From contig JAIEPX010000016.1 of the NCBI GenBank assembly GCA_019748175.1, positions 1 to 64,000 of the forward strand: DNA of 64,000 nt. Reading direction: 5' to 3'. The notes beneath the pieces are model-generated. The model had not been told where the DNA came from. It saw only the letters and a program-made list of their open reading frames with translations, and did no database searches. Source of the DNA: Gammaproteobacteria bacterium. Its GTDB lineage: Bacteria > Pseudomonadota > Gammaproteobacteria > JAIEPX01. Shown piece after piece: positions 56,365-64,000 of the stretch (positions are counted from its first letter, which is position 1; each line of letters opens with the position of its first letter). Made by a program: the position numbers and the translations under genes.

Positions 56365-57015
56365 TTAATTCTGATCCTGAGCTTTTATAGCGAAGGCAGG
56401 CATTGAGAGATTCCAGTAAATGGCAGTTGCTCGTAGGGTAAATGCGCACAATATGCATAAGAAGCCACCAAATACTCTATAGTCTGGGAAGTAATTTAAC
56501 ACCATGACAAAAGCGGTACTGCTCAGGATTACTGGCGTTGCATATATTTCATGTCGCATCACCAAAGTAGTACGGCCGGCGAGTAGATCGCGTATAATTC
56601 CGCCGCCGATTGCGGTTATTACACCTAAGATAATTGGCGCCACCGGCAGCCCAAATCCGAGCGCCCACGCTTTTCCCGTGCTTTGAATGCTAAATAGCGC
56701 GACGGCCAAACCATCGAGATACAGCATGAAAGCGAAAAGGTAACGGTGGGAAAAAAAACCGCGACCATAAAGTGCTGCAATCGAAGCCAATACAGCTACC
56801 CAAATATAGGCTATATCCTGAGACCAAAATGCAGGCACACCTAGAATTAAGTCACGCAAAGTTCCACCGCCTGTTGCAGTAATCAGACCGAGAAAAATAG
56901 CACCAACAATATCAATGCCGCTCTCACGGCGAATAGCCAATACTGCGGTGACAGCAAACGCGACCGTGCCAGCCATTGAAATAGTGTATGTAATGCTGTT
57001 CCAGTCAAGCATCAT
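56365..57015 (-). CDS. TRIC/YicG (UPF0126) family membrane protein
   Basis: A 216-residue protein with seven membrane helices built as a tandem repeat: GGGTLRDLILGVPAFW in the first half is matched by GGGIIRDLLAGRTTLVM in the second. That GGG-x2-RD motif pair is the hallmark of the family, whose prokaryotic members are trimeric monovalent-cation channels. Its role in this organism is unknown. No linked partner genes. Confidence 0.9.
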   Translation of the reverse strand: MMLDWNSITYTISMAGTVAFAVTAVLAIRRESGIDIVGAIFLGLITATGGGTLRDLILGVPAFWSQDIAYIWVAVLASIAALYGRGFFSHRYLFAFMLYLDGLAVALFSIQSTGKAWALGFGLPVAPIILGVITAIGGGIIRDLLAGRTTLVMRHEIYATPVILSSTAFVMVLNYFPDYRVFGGFLCILCAFTLRATAIYWNLSMPAFAIKAQDQN

Positions 57016-57062
57016 TGTCTTTATACCTTTTGTGTAGCAGACTACATATATTATTGACGAAT

Positions 57063-57178
57063 GAAGGGGTCAAGTCCAGAATGTAATTAACTACACAGGC
57101 ATTTTTTGGTGCTGTATACCCATAAGAAGTTGTTTCGCAACCTGTTACAAAACTTCTCAGAACTAAAGACGCGACGCC
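57063..57178. repeat. Two repeat remnants upstream of fdxA
   Basis: GAAGGGGTCAAGTCCAGAAT begins at 57063 (GGGGTCA family), and AACTAAAGACGCGACGCC lies at 57161-57178, one mismatch from the motif pair at 42573/42684. Both lie in the 211-bp gap before fdxA. Confidence 0.6.
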
Positions 57179-57226
57179 TTTCATAAGATATAATCCGCCG
57201 CAGATCAATAACGATGAGGCGTAACT

Positions 57227-57550
57227 ATGACATTTGTTGTCGTCGATAATTGCATTCGTTGCAAATACATGGACTGCGTAGAAGTGTGTCCCGTTGACTG
57301 CTTCCGTGAAGGCCCCAACATGCTCGTCATTGATCCTGATGAATGCATCGACTGTAACCTCTGCGTACCCGAATGCCCCGTCAATGCTATCTTTGAAGAA
57401 GACGACGTTCCAGAAGACCAAAAACAATTCATCGCACTTAACGCAAAGCTAGCCAAAAATTGGCCTGCGATCACTGTCAAAAAAGATCCTCCGGCCGATG
57501 CAGACGATTGGAAAGACGTGCCCAACAAAATTCAGCATCTAGAAGAATAA
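57227..57550 (+). CDS. fdxA: 7Fe ferredoxin (3Fe-4S/4Fe-4S)
   Basis: A 107-residue FdxA-type ferredoxin. The first cluster motif [18 protein letters not shown] has the aberrant spacing that gives a 3Fe-4S site, and the second [12 protein letters not shown] carries 4Fe-4S; the C-terminal half is the conserved FdxA extension (KLAKNWPAI). It is a low-potential cytoplasmic electron carrier, and the large Nfn-like flavoprotein in this window is a possible partner. The MscS-like gene starts 4 bp after its stop, so they are co-transcribed. Confidence 0.96.
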   Translation: MTFVVVDNCIRCKYMDCVEVCPVDCFREGPNMLVIDPDECIDCNLCVPECPVNAIFEEDDVPEDQKQFIALNAKLAKNWPAITVKKDPPADADDWKDVPNKIQHLEE

Positions 57551-57554
57551 GCCC

Positions 57555-58355
57555 ATGAACAAATACGTAACCATCTCTGATTTCGCCTGGTTGCTCCCCT
57601 TTCTAAGAGCAATCATCCTCTTTGTAATTGGGTACTACTTAGCCAATCTCCTCGCTCGAAAAAGCGAAAAATTCCGCGGTGAATACGTTAGCGCTCAACA
57701 CATTATGCTAATAAAAAAATCGATATATATCATTGTGTTATTGTTGTTTTCTATGGCATCACTTCAACAGCTAAACTTCGATCTTAGCGTACTTCTTGGT
57801 TCTGCGGGTATAGCCACTGTAGCCATCGGTTTTGCTGCTAAAACCTCTATCTCTAACATGATCTGCGGGCTCTTCTTAATACTCGAAAAATCCTTTGTCG
57901 TCGGAGATACCATCAGCGTTAAAGGTCATCAAGGTGAAATCATGTCCATCGATTTTTTGTCGGTAAAAATCCGCACTGCAGAAAATACAATGATACGATT
58001 ACCTAATGAAGAAATACTCAGCTCGGATGTCATCAACTTAACACACTTCAAACAACGTCGATTAGATATCAATATCAACATCAGCTACGAAACCAATCTC
58101 CCTGAATCCCAAAAACTGCTTCTCAAAATCGCTGCCGATAGCCCTTATAACGCACAAAAACCTGAAGCCAGTGTGGTCCTAGACAGCTTCGAGCAATCCA
58201 CTATCAATCTAAAATTATCGATGTGGGTGAACAAATCTGACTACAACGACGCTAAAGATACCCTTCAACAAGCTATCAAACTGGCATTTGATCAAAACGG
58301 AATCTCTGCTCCGTACTCCCACATGCATCTTCACATTCAAGAAAATCTTCAATAA
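57555..58355 (+). CDS. Small-conductance mechanosensitive ion channel (MscS family)
   Basis: A 266-residue MscS-like protein with three membrane helices at about 10-30, 55-75 and 80-115. The pore-lining third helix includes LLGSAGIATVAIGFAAKTSI followed by SNMICGLFLILEKSFVVGD, the diagnostic helix-kink region of MscS, and then the beta domain (DTISVKGHQGEIMSIDFLSVKIRTAENTMI region). It would act as a pressure-release valve in the inner membrane. It is the second gene of the fdxA unit. Confidence 0.93.
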   Translation: MNKYVTISDFAWLLPFLRAIILFVIGYYLANLLARKSEKFRGEYVSAQHIMLIKKSIYIIVLLLFSMASLQQLNFDLSVLLGSAGIATVAIGFAAKTSISNMICGLFLILEKSFVVGDTISVKGHQGEIMSIDFLSVKIRTAENTMIRLPNEEILSSDVINLTHFKQRRLDININISYETNLPESQKLLLKIAADSPYNAQKPEASVVLDSFEQSTINLKLSMWVNKSDYNDAKDTLQQAIKLAFDQNGISAPYSHMHLHIQENLQ

Positions 58356-58454
58356 CGCTATTTATTAATTTTTATCCCACAACTAGAAAATATAGGATTA
58401 TGATCTATACTTAGTCCAATGGAACTTTTTCATTAATCCAAGGAGGAATCGTCA

Positions 58455-58895
58455 ATGAAAAAATGTTTAGCTGCCCTACTCTTAACATCTTTATTCAATT
58501 TACCTGTACATGCTGAAATGGCTTTAGGTGACAAAACTCAACGCTTTCAAGGCAACCTCTCAGATATTTTTATCTTTAACCATACAGATAAAAATATTGC
58601 CTATCAATTTCTCGAACCTTCAATTTTCCCAGATTCTGTTTACCAAATCCCAATGGGTGAATCCGATACCTACAATACAAAATTCAGCGACGAGCAAATG
58701 GTATTTAAAATAGGCGTGTGCTCAGACATGGGACATTTTAGTTGTAACGAATATGATTACCAGGGGTTTGTTCGCTGCACACCTAACAAACGATATAATG
58801 GCAACAAAGTTCGATCAATTGACATAACCAGTCTAACGACATGCACGGTGACCTGTCTTGACGGAACAGCTACTTCTTGTGTTATTGAGCAATAA
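58455..58895 (+). CDS. Secreted cysteine-containing protein of unknown function
   Basis: A 146-residue protein with a clear signal peptide (MKKCLAALLLTSLFNLPVHA, cut before EMALGD). The mature protein has at least six cysteines, most in the C-terminal half (GVCSDMGHFSCNEY, VRCTPN, TTCTVTCLDG, SCVIEQ), so it is probably disulfide-bonded and periplasmic or extracellular. An AAGGAGGAA Shine-Dalgarno supports the start. No family recognised. It may be a distant structural relative of the secreted protein at 46.5 kb. Confidence 0.7.
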   Translation: MKKCLAALLLTSLFNLPVHAEMALGDKTQRFQGNLSDIFIFNHTDKNIAYQFLEPSIFPDSVYQIPMGESDTYNTKFSDEQMVFKIGVCSDMGHFSCNEYDYQGFVRCTPNKRYNGNKVRSIDITSLTTCTVTCLDGTATSCVIEQ

Positions 58896-58946
58896 CAAAA
58901 GCGCGGAGAGGGAGTCAAGTCTTGCCCCCCTTCCTCTTCCGTTGAC

Positions 58947-61595
58947 TTATACCAGTTGCTCTAATACGTACTGCAATATCCCGCCATGTTGGTAATACTG
59001 TAATTCATCTTGCGTATCAATCCGACAATGCAAAGGAATATCGCGCTGCGTTCCCTGCTCATCAACAACACGCAAGCTCATCTGACAACCCGGTGTAATA
59101 CTGCTAATTCCCATGATACTAATGGTTTCAGATCCTGTTAACCCTAGCGATTTATGGTCAGTACCTGACATAAATTCTAATGGCAACACACCCATACCAA
59201 TTAAATTCGAACGATGAATACGTTCATAACTCTGAGCAACAACCACTTTTACACCTAATAATCGAGTACCCTTCGCTGCCCAATCACGCGAAGAACCGGT
59301 CCCGTATTCTTTGCCCGCAAATATCACCAACGGAGTATTCGATTGTAAATATCGCTGAGAAGCGTCATAAATACTCATTTCCTCGCCTGATGGAAAACAG
59401 CGTGTAAATCCACCTTCACGATCCGGCGTCATTTGATTTCGTAAACGAATATTTGCAAATGTTCCTCGCACCATCACTTGATGATTTCCTCGGCGCGCAC
59501 CATATGAATTAAAATCAGCAGGCTGAATATTTTCAGCCATTAAATATTGTCCAGCCGGTGTATTTTTTCCAATCGATCCTGCAGGAGAAATATGATCGGT
59601 CGTTATACTATCACCCAAGATTGCCAAAATTCGCGCACCTTGAATATCAGCAGGTTTAGCCTGATCCATGAAAAAGGGTGGATGTTGAATATACGTAGAA
59701 TCATCACGCCATTGATAAGTAGCATCTTGACTGGTCGGCAAATTTTGCCATTCACTATCACCTTTAAATACATCGGCATATTGTTCTTGATACATACTAT
59801 TTCGCACAGTAATCACTTGCGCATGAACCTCTGCATTCGTTGGCCAAATATCTTTTAAGAAAACAGGCTGACCATTTTTATCAGTGCCTAAAGGCTCTTT
59901 GTGCAAATCAATTTTTGAAGTGCCGGCTAATGCATACGCAACCACAAAAGGCGGAGACGCCAACCAATTTGCTTTAACTTGAGGGTGAATACGCCCTTCA
60001 AAATTGCGATTTCCTGAAAGAACCGCGCTCACCACCAATCCATTTTCATCAATGGCTTTTGCGATAGGTTCATGAAGCGGACCCGAATTACCGATACAGG
60101 TTGTACAACCATAGCCTACTAAATTAAAGCCTAATTGATTTAAATATTGTTGTAATCCGGATTTTTCTAAATAACTGGTCACAACTTTTGAACCAGGCGC
60201 TAAAGAGGTTTTTACCCAGGGTTTTACGGATAATCCTTTTTCGCAGGCTTTTTTAGCTAACAATCCAGCCGCCATAAGTACACTAGGATTTGAGGTATTA
60301 GTGCAACTGGTAATTGCAGCAATCACCATCGCACCATGATCTAATTCAAACCCACCTTCAACTTTCACGGGATTTGATGCGGTATTTTGAATAAGTGCTT
60401 CTTGATGTTTTGCAAACGCTTGAGGTAAATCAGAAACCAAAACACGATCTTGAGGTCGACGAGGTCCTGCAAGACTGGGTTTCACTTCCGCTAAATCTAA
60501 ATGTAAGGTGTCAGTAAAAACAGGATTTGCTGACGTTTCATCTCGCCATAATCCTTGCGCTTTACAATAAGCTTCAACTAGCGCAATTTGATTTTCATCA
60601 CGCCCCGTTAGAGCGAGGTAATCCAGTGTTTCTTGATCGACCGGGAAAAATCCGCAGGTTGCGCCATATTCAGGTGCCATATTCGCAACAGTCGCACGAT
60701 CAGGCAACGTCAGCGCTGCCAATCCCTGCCCGTAAAATTCTACAAATTTATCCACTACACCGCGGCTTCGTAAAATTTGAGTGATCGTTAAAACTAAATC
60801 GGTTGCCGTAATACCTTCTTGTAAGCGCCCTGTTATTTCAAAGCCAATCACCTCGGGTGTTAACATTGAAATCGGTTGACCCAACATCGCCGCTTCCGCT
60901 TCAATGCCACCAACACCCCAACCTAAAATACCGAGTCCATTAATCATCGTGGTGTGGCTATCGGTTCCGACCAAAGTATCGGGATAGGCGAAGGATTTTC
61001 CGTCGATTTCACGAGACCAAACGACTTTGCCTAAATATTCCAAATTCACTTGGTGACAAATTCCCGTTCCAGGAGGGACCACTCTAAAATGATCGAAGGC
61101 TTGTTGGCCCCAGCGCAAAAATTCATACCGTTCTCGATTTCTTTGCATTTCAAGATGGACATTATCAGTGTACGCATGATTATTCGCGTACTCATCCACT
61201 TGCACAGAGTGATCGATGATAAGATCCACTGGTGTCAGCGGATTCACTTTATTAGGGTCACCTCCGCGAGATACCATGGCAGCACGCATCGCCGCTAAAT
61301 CAACAATCGCAGGGACTCCTGTAAAATCTTGCATTAATACCCGAGCCGGAGAAAAAAGAAGATTAGTAGCGGTCGGTTTTACTGCCCAATTCGCGAGGGT
61401 AGTGATGTCGTCTGAAGTAATACGTGACCCATCCTCGTTACGTAGCAGTTGTTCCAATAATATTTTCAGTGTTTTAGGGAGTAAATGCACCGATTTTAGA
61501 CCGGCTTGTTCTAATTTTTTCAAGGAATAATAATGATAATTCTGACCAGCGATTGTGAGAATATCATCCGTTTGAAAGCTATTAATACGACTCAT
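58947..61595 (-). CDS. acnA: Aconitate hydratase A
   Basis: Aconitase isomerises citrate and isocitrate in the TCA cycle using a [4Fe-4S] cluster. The 882-residue protein has the cluster cysteines in [11 protein letters not shown] and [13 protein letters not shown], the substrate region [12 protein letters not shown], and the swivelling domain with [17 protein letters not shown] place the start at the ATG at 61595 (MSRINSFQT), 7 bases after GGAG; the open frame extends ten residues further upstream to 61625, and an ATG at 61598 is also possible. The cluster needs Fe-S delivery, for which grxD nearby is a plausible helper. A repeat-rich gap lies upstream. Confidence 0.96.
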   Translation of the reverse strand: MSRINSFQTDDILTIAGQNYHYYSLKKLEQAGLKSVHLLPKTLKILLEQLLRNEDGSRITSDDITTLANWAVKPTATNLLFSPARVLMQDFTGVPAIVDLAAMRAAMVSRGGDPNKVNPLTPVDLIIDHSVQVDEYANNHAYTDNVHLEMQRNRERYEFLRWGQQAFDHFRVVPPGTGICHQVNLEYLGKVVWSREIDGKSFAYPDTLVGTDSHTTMINGLGILGWGVGGIEAEAAMLGQPISMLTPEVIGFEITGRLQEGITATDLVLTITQILRSRGVVDKFVEFYGQGLAALTLPDRATVANMAPEYGATCGFFPVDQETLDYLALTGRDENQIALVEAYCKAQGLWRDETSANPVFTDTLHLDLAEVKPSLAGPRRPQDRVLVSDLPQAFAKHQEALIQNTASNPVKVEGGFELDHGAMVIAAITSCTNTSNPSVLMAAGLLAKKACEKGLSVKPWVKTSLAPGSKVVTSYLEKSGLQQYLNQLGFNLVGYGCTTCIGNSGPLHEPIAKAIDENGLVVSAVLSGNRNFEGRIHPQVKANWLASPPFVVAYALAGTSKIDLHKEPLGTDKNGQPVFLKDIWPTNAEVHAQVITVRNSMYQEQYADVFKGDSEWQNLPTSQDATYQWRDDSTYIQHPPFFMDQAKPADIQGARILAILGDSITTDHISPAGSIGKNTPAGQYLMAENIQPADFNSYGARRGNHQVMVRGTFANIRLRNQMTPDREGGFTRCFPSGEEMSIYDASQRYLQSNTPLVIFAGKEYGTGSSRDWAAKGTRLLGVKVVVAQSYERIHRSNLIGMGVLPLEFMSGTDHKSLGLTGSETISIMGISSITPGCQMSLRVVDEQGTQRDIPLHCRIDTQDELQYYQHGGILQYVLEQLV

Positions 61596-61717
61596 CATAG
61601 TTCTCCGTAATGTAGTACTGCGCATGGGGTGTTTCGATCATAGAAGGAGCTAATAAGAACTCCAGCAAATAGATGCCTCAGCCTTCACAGGATAACGCAG
61701 CAGCTATTAAAGGGGAA

Positions 61718-61785
61718 GGGGTCAGAGTAATAGGTGTCGTAATAGGAATAGGTGTCGAGTCTCCCGTTGGCTATTACTCTGCCCC
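61718..61785. repeat. GGGGTCAGAGTAATAG inverted repeat
   Basis: GGGGTCAGAGTAATAG (61718-61733) is mirrored by CTATTACTCTGCCCC (61771-61785) with one bulged base. Inside, AATAGGTGTCG occurs twice (61729-61739 and 61747-61757). The unit lies between the divergent acnA and 688-residue protein genes. It resembles REP-type hairpins associated with Y1 transposases; none is present here. Confidence 0.7.
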
Positions 61786-61872
61786 CTCCCACCCACTCCT
61801 TTTTTTCTTGTAAAACCAGGGGGTTTTTTGTAAGATTGACTCCTGGTTAAAATCATGTGAAGGGGAGGTTTT

Positions 61873-63939
61873 ATGGCGTTTGAATTTCTGTTCGATGAAA
61901 AGACATATCAAGTATCAGGCAAGTATCTGTATTCAGGCTTATTCAATGGATTTTTAGCAACTGGCGGACTCTTTTTCTTCACGGCATTTCTTCTATTCTG
62001 GCCCATCACCACCACCTTCACTGTCGTTTTCGCCGTTACGACCACGATCACGACCTTAGCCGCCGTTTACCTCCTGTTCAGAGACGATAGTCGTAATGAG
62101 TACTTGCAAGCCATGAACGAGTACACACGGAAAATCAAACAACTGTATGATGAAATCCAATACTACGAAGATAAATTGCAGCGAGAACAAACATTACTAC
62201 AAACTCCTGAAACAGAACTAAACCCTCATAAGTGCATTAAAAAAGAAGACCTTGATATTATTGAGCAAAAAATTGCTCAACTCAAAAAGTTATATGATGA
62301 AACCAGGCAAAACTCTCTTCCCAAAGCCAGAGAAAAAGCTGAACAATATACCAATGGTTTTATCCAACGACACATTATAGGTGTGTACAAAGCTTTTATT
62401 AATTCGTACGTGTTTTATCTAAGCTTCCCACTTTTTATCGCTCTAGCAGTGAATGCCATTGTTGCACCAGCGTGGCTTGCTCCGCTTGCTATACCCCTTT
62501 TAGTTTTTGCAGTCTCATTAGGTGTTATTGGATTGTTTCAATCTTATGTCGCAGAATCCCGTGCGATCACAACCTACGATGCAGCTATTAAAGAATCCAT
62601 ATGGATTGAAAATTCCGCAAAAAAACTGGTGGAATCTTGTGAGAATTTGTTGAATGATCGAAAAACCAGCCTTCAACGTCTAGAGGTTGAATCAAAACCT
62701 GAGTTAATTGTTACACGAAAAAACTCGTCTATTTCAAAAGACACAAAATATTTTGTTATTAAGAAAGAAAACGAATTAAGAACACGTATCCCTCTATTAA
62801 ACCATCTCTCAAAACCACTTGGAGAGCGACTACCCAAATCAGCCTTTGAATTAGCTTCTCCAAACACCCTAGGTAAAAAAATTGGATGGGCACTACACAG
62901 ACTTTCCGAATTCTTCTACCAATGGACTATTGTTAATACCGTCGTAGATTTTGTAGCTAAATTAATTTTTATGGCAATTATGGGTGCAATAGTACCAGGC
63001 GGTGTTGCATTATATTTAAAATTCGTATTGGGAATCACTTTTACTCCACTCATGGTGAATATTTACATTGCAGGCCTTGTTACTACTACAGTCGCGTCCA
63101 TCGTATTTAGTTTTTTTAATGCGTATTGGAATCAACAAGAAGCGTTGCTAAAAACATATGCTGATCACGTGACGCGTCTTACACTAGAAGTGACAGAAGA
63201 TTTAAAATTATTAAACACTGAAAGAGCTTCACTTTATTATCGCTTAGAAGCTTCAACAGAAAGTCCAGCCTTCAAAATTATTAATAAAGAAGATCGTCAA
63301 CGCATACTCGATCGCAAACAGCAATTAGAAAAAGCCTCAAGAAAATTGCGTAAACAAAGTGAAAAAATGAATGAGGACAATTTTTTCATGTCGCTAGTTA
63401 AGTGGGTTGGAAATGTTTATAATTCCATAACAACAGGTTATGCGTGGTATATGGGCTTCCCATTATTCGTGTTCCTAACACTGGTCACCTTTGTACCCAT
63501 CACTACTCCAGTCGTAACAGTTTCGCTTTTTGTGGTATCACTGTATGTCGGAGTTATAGGCATGGTATTTACCTTCGATGCTGCAACTAATTCTGTTGAA
63601 GCCACAAACGAGATGATCAATGAAGCAACTACTCAAAGTAATGCAGCGGATGAATTATTAAAACACTTCGATAAACCTCTGCAAAATAAAGATCTTTCCA
63701 CTCCAGATCAGAATAAATATCGCCTTAACAATGAAACGGCAATAAATCTTTATACGTCGTCAATACCTCAAGAAAAACTAAACGTTCCTATAAAATACAC
63801 CCCCGAATTAGAAATTGATGAGGCTGGGAAATTCGATTTACTGAGGGCGCTAAGATGTCCTGAAAAACCCAAACATCAACATCGCATGGTTGACGATCTA
63901 GTACATCTAAGTGATATCCATGTCGCAATCACTGTATGA
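61873..63939 (+). CDS. Large protein with four membrane-hairpin modules and internal duplication
   Basis: The family of this 688-residue protein is not recognised. Four double-helix hydrophobic regions lie at about 20-75, 170-228, 349-416 and 519-569, separated by charged helical/coiled-coil stretches. Modules 2 and 4 are clearly related: FPLFIALAVNAI ... LGVIGLFQSYVAESRAITTY against FPLFVFLTLVTF ... VGVIGMVFTFDAATNSVEAT. Modules 1 and 3 look like a second, weaker pair, giving an A-B-A'-B' plan. No signal peptide. The same overall plan occurs in the 731-residue protein at 39.5 kb. A strong GGGGAGG precedes the ATG. Its last 20 bases overlap the start of pncC. Confidence 0.78.
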   Translation: MAFEFLFDEKTYQVSGKYLYSGLFNGFLATGGLFFFTAFLLFWPITTTFTVVFAVTTTITTLAAVYLLFRDDSRNEYLQAMNEYTRKIKQLYDEIQYYEDKLQREQTLLQTPETELNPHKCIKKEDLDIIEQKIAQLKKLYDETRQNSLPKAREKAEQYTNGFIQRHIIGVYKAFINSYVFYLSFPLFIALAVNAIVAPAWLAPLAIPLLVFAVSLGVIGLFQSYVAESRAITTYDAAIKESIWIENSAKKLVESCENLLNDRKTSLQRLEVESKPELIVTRKNSSISKDTKYFVIKKENELRTRIPLLNHLSKPLGERLPKSAFELASPNTLGKKIGWALHRLSEFFYQWTIVNTVVDFVAKLIFMAIMGAIVPGGVALYLKFVLGITFTPLMVNIYIAGLVTTTVASIVFSFFNAYWNQQEALLKTYADHVTRLTLEVTEDLKLLNTERASLYYRLEASTESPAFKIINKEDRQRILDRKQQLEKASRKLRKQSEKMNEDNFFMSLVKWVGNVYNSITTGYAWYMGFPLFVFLTLVTFVPITTPVVTVSLFVVSLYVGVIGMVFTFDAATNSVEATNEMINEATTQSNAADELLKHFDKPLQNKDLSTPDQNKYRLNNETAINLYTSSIPQEKLNVPIKYTPELEIDEAGKFDLLRALRCPEKPKHQHRMVDDLVHLSDIHVAITV

Positions 63940-64000
63940 TTTACTCAAAATCCACCGACAGAAATTAGTTACTGCTGAATCTTGTACCAGTGGATTATTA
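63920..64000 (+). CDS. pncC: CinA C-terminal domain protein / nicotinamide-nucleotide amidase (3' truncated by window)
   Basis: Twenty-seven codons are visible from the ATG at 63920: MSQSLYDLLKIHRQKLVTAE then SCTSGLL. AESCTSGLL matches the family motif AESCTGGLL of PncC/CinA, which deamidates nicotinamide mononucleotide in NAD salvage. The frame continues to the window edge. It starts inside the last 20 bases of the preceding membrane-protein gene, an arrangement that suggests coupled translation or a recent join. Confidence 0.8.
   Translation, partial: MSQSLYDLLKIHRQKLVTAESCTSGLL

Overview
The window looks like a stretch of chromosome from an AT-rich gammaproteobacterium of the Legionellales/Coxiellaceae type, probably host-associated (for example an amoeba-dwelling lineage). 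This placement is inferred from gene content; no rRNA or marker phylogeny was available. Supporting it are the uvrY-uvrC ... pgsA-tRNA-Gly-tRNA-Cys-tRNA-Leu order typical of gammaproteobacteria, a lolCD / lpxK-msbA / comEC neighbourhood, a 180-kDa-type NAD-glutamate dehydrogenase, and several long proteins with coiled coils, proline tracts, ankyrin-like repeats or membrane hairpins of the kind intracellular bacteria use as effectors.

Layout. 1-5.9 kb: the 3' end of an FAD amine oxidase-like gene, birA, uvrB and an aspartate/aromatic aminotransferase, then tRNA-Asn. 6.0-11.3 kb: two paralogous coiled-coil/polyproline proteins directly behind tRNA-Asn. The second ends in a WH2-like, helix and acidic tail arrangement that recalls actin nucleation-promoting factors. 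11.3-19.6 kb: lpxK, msbA and comEC (lipid A and competence), a repeat-rich gap with a small HTH gene, then lolD-lolC. 19.6-25.9 kb: three tRNAs, pgsA, an inserted regulatory block (small ORF, XRE regulator, DUF2975 membrane protein, PAS-LuxR regulator), uvrC, uvrY and tRNA-Ser with decayed tRNA-like copies beside it. 26-30.8 kb: a BI-1 family protein, two L,D-transpeptidases and a TolC-like protein fused to a SPOR domain. 31-39.2 kb: a haloalkane-dehalogenase-like protein lacking its nucleophile, NAD-GDH and an OmpR-type two-component pair.

39.2-46.9 kb: an intergenic cluster of three perfect DnaA boxes with an IHF-like site, a multi-hairpin membrane protein, a TSUP permease, a tail-anchored ankyrin-like giant and a small secreted protein. 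47.3-49.9 kb: a compact, overlapping acyl carrier protein / ketoacyl synthase III-like / LuxR regulator / hotdog thioesterase operon that looks like a self-contained acyl-signal system. 49.9-61.6 kb: DUF2797 protein, FNT channel, a giant fused GltD/PyrK-type oxidoreductase, monothiol glutaredoxin, TRIC-family protein, 7Fe ferredoxin, MscS channel, secreted protein and aconitase. 61.9-64 kb: a second multi-hairpin membrane protein overlapping the start of pncC/cinA.

The two most interesting candidates are the ACP-KAS III-LuxR-thioesterase operon, a putative autoinducing acyl-derived signal circuit, and the pair of WASP/RickA-like proteins. Short palindromic intergenic repeats recur throughout: GGGGTCA-type hairpins, an 18-base AAGACGCGAC motif in four places, and a GACTGGGCAAG palindrome.
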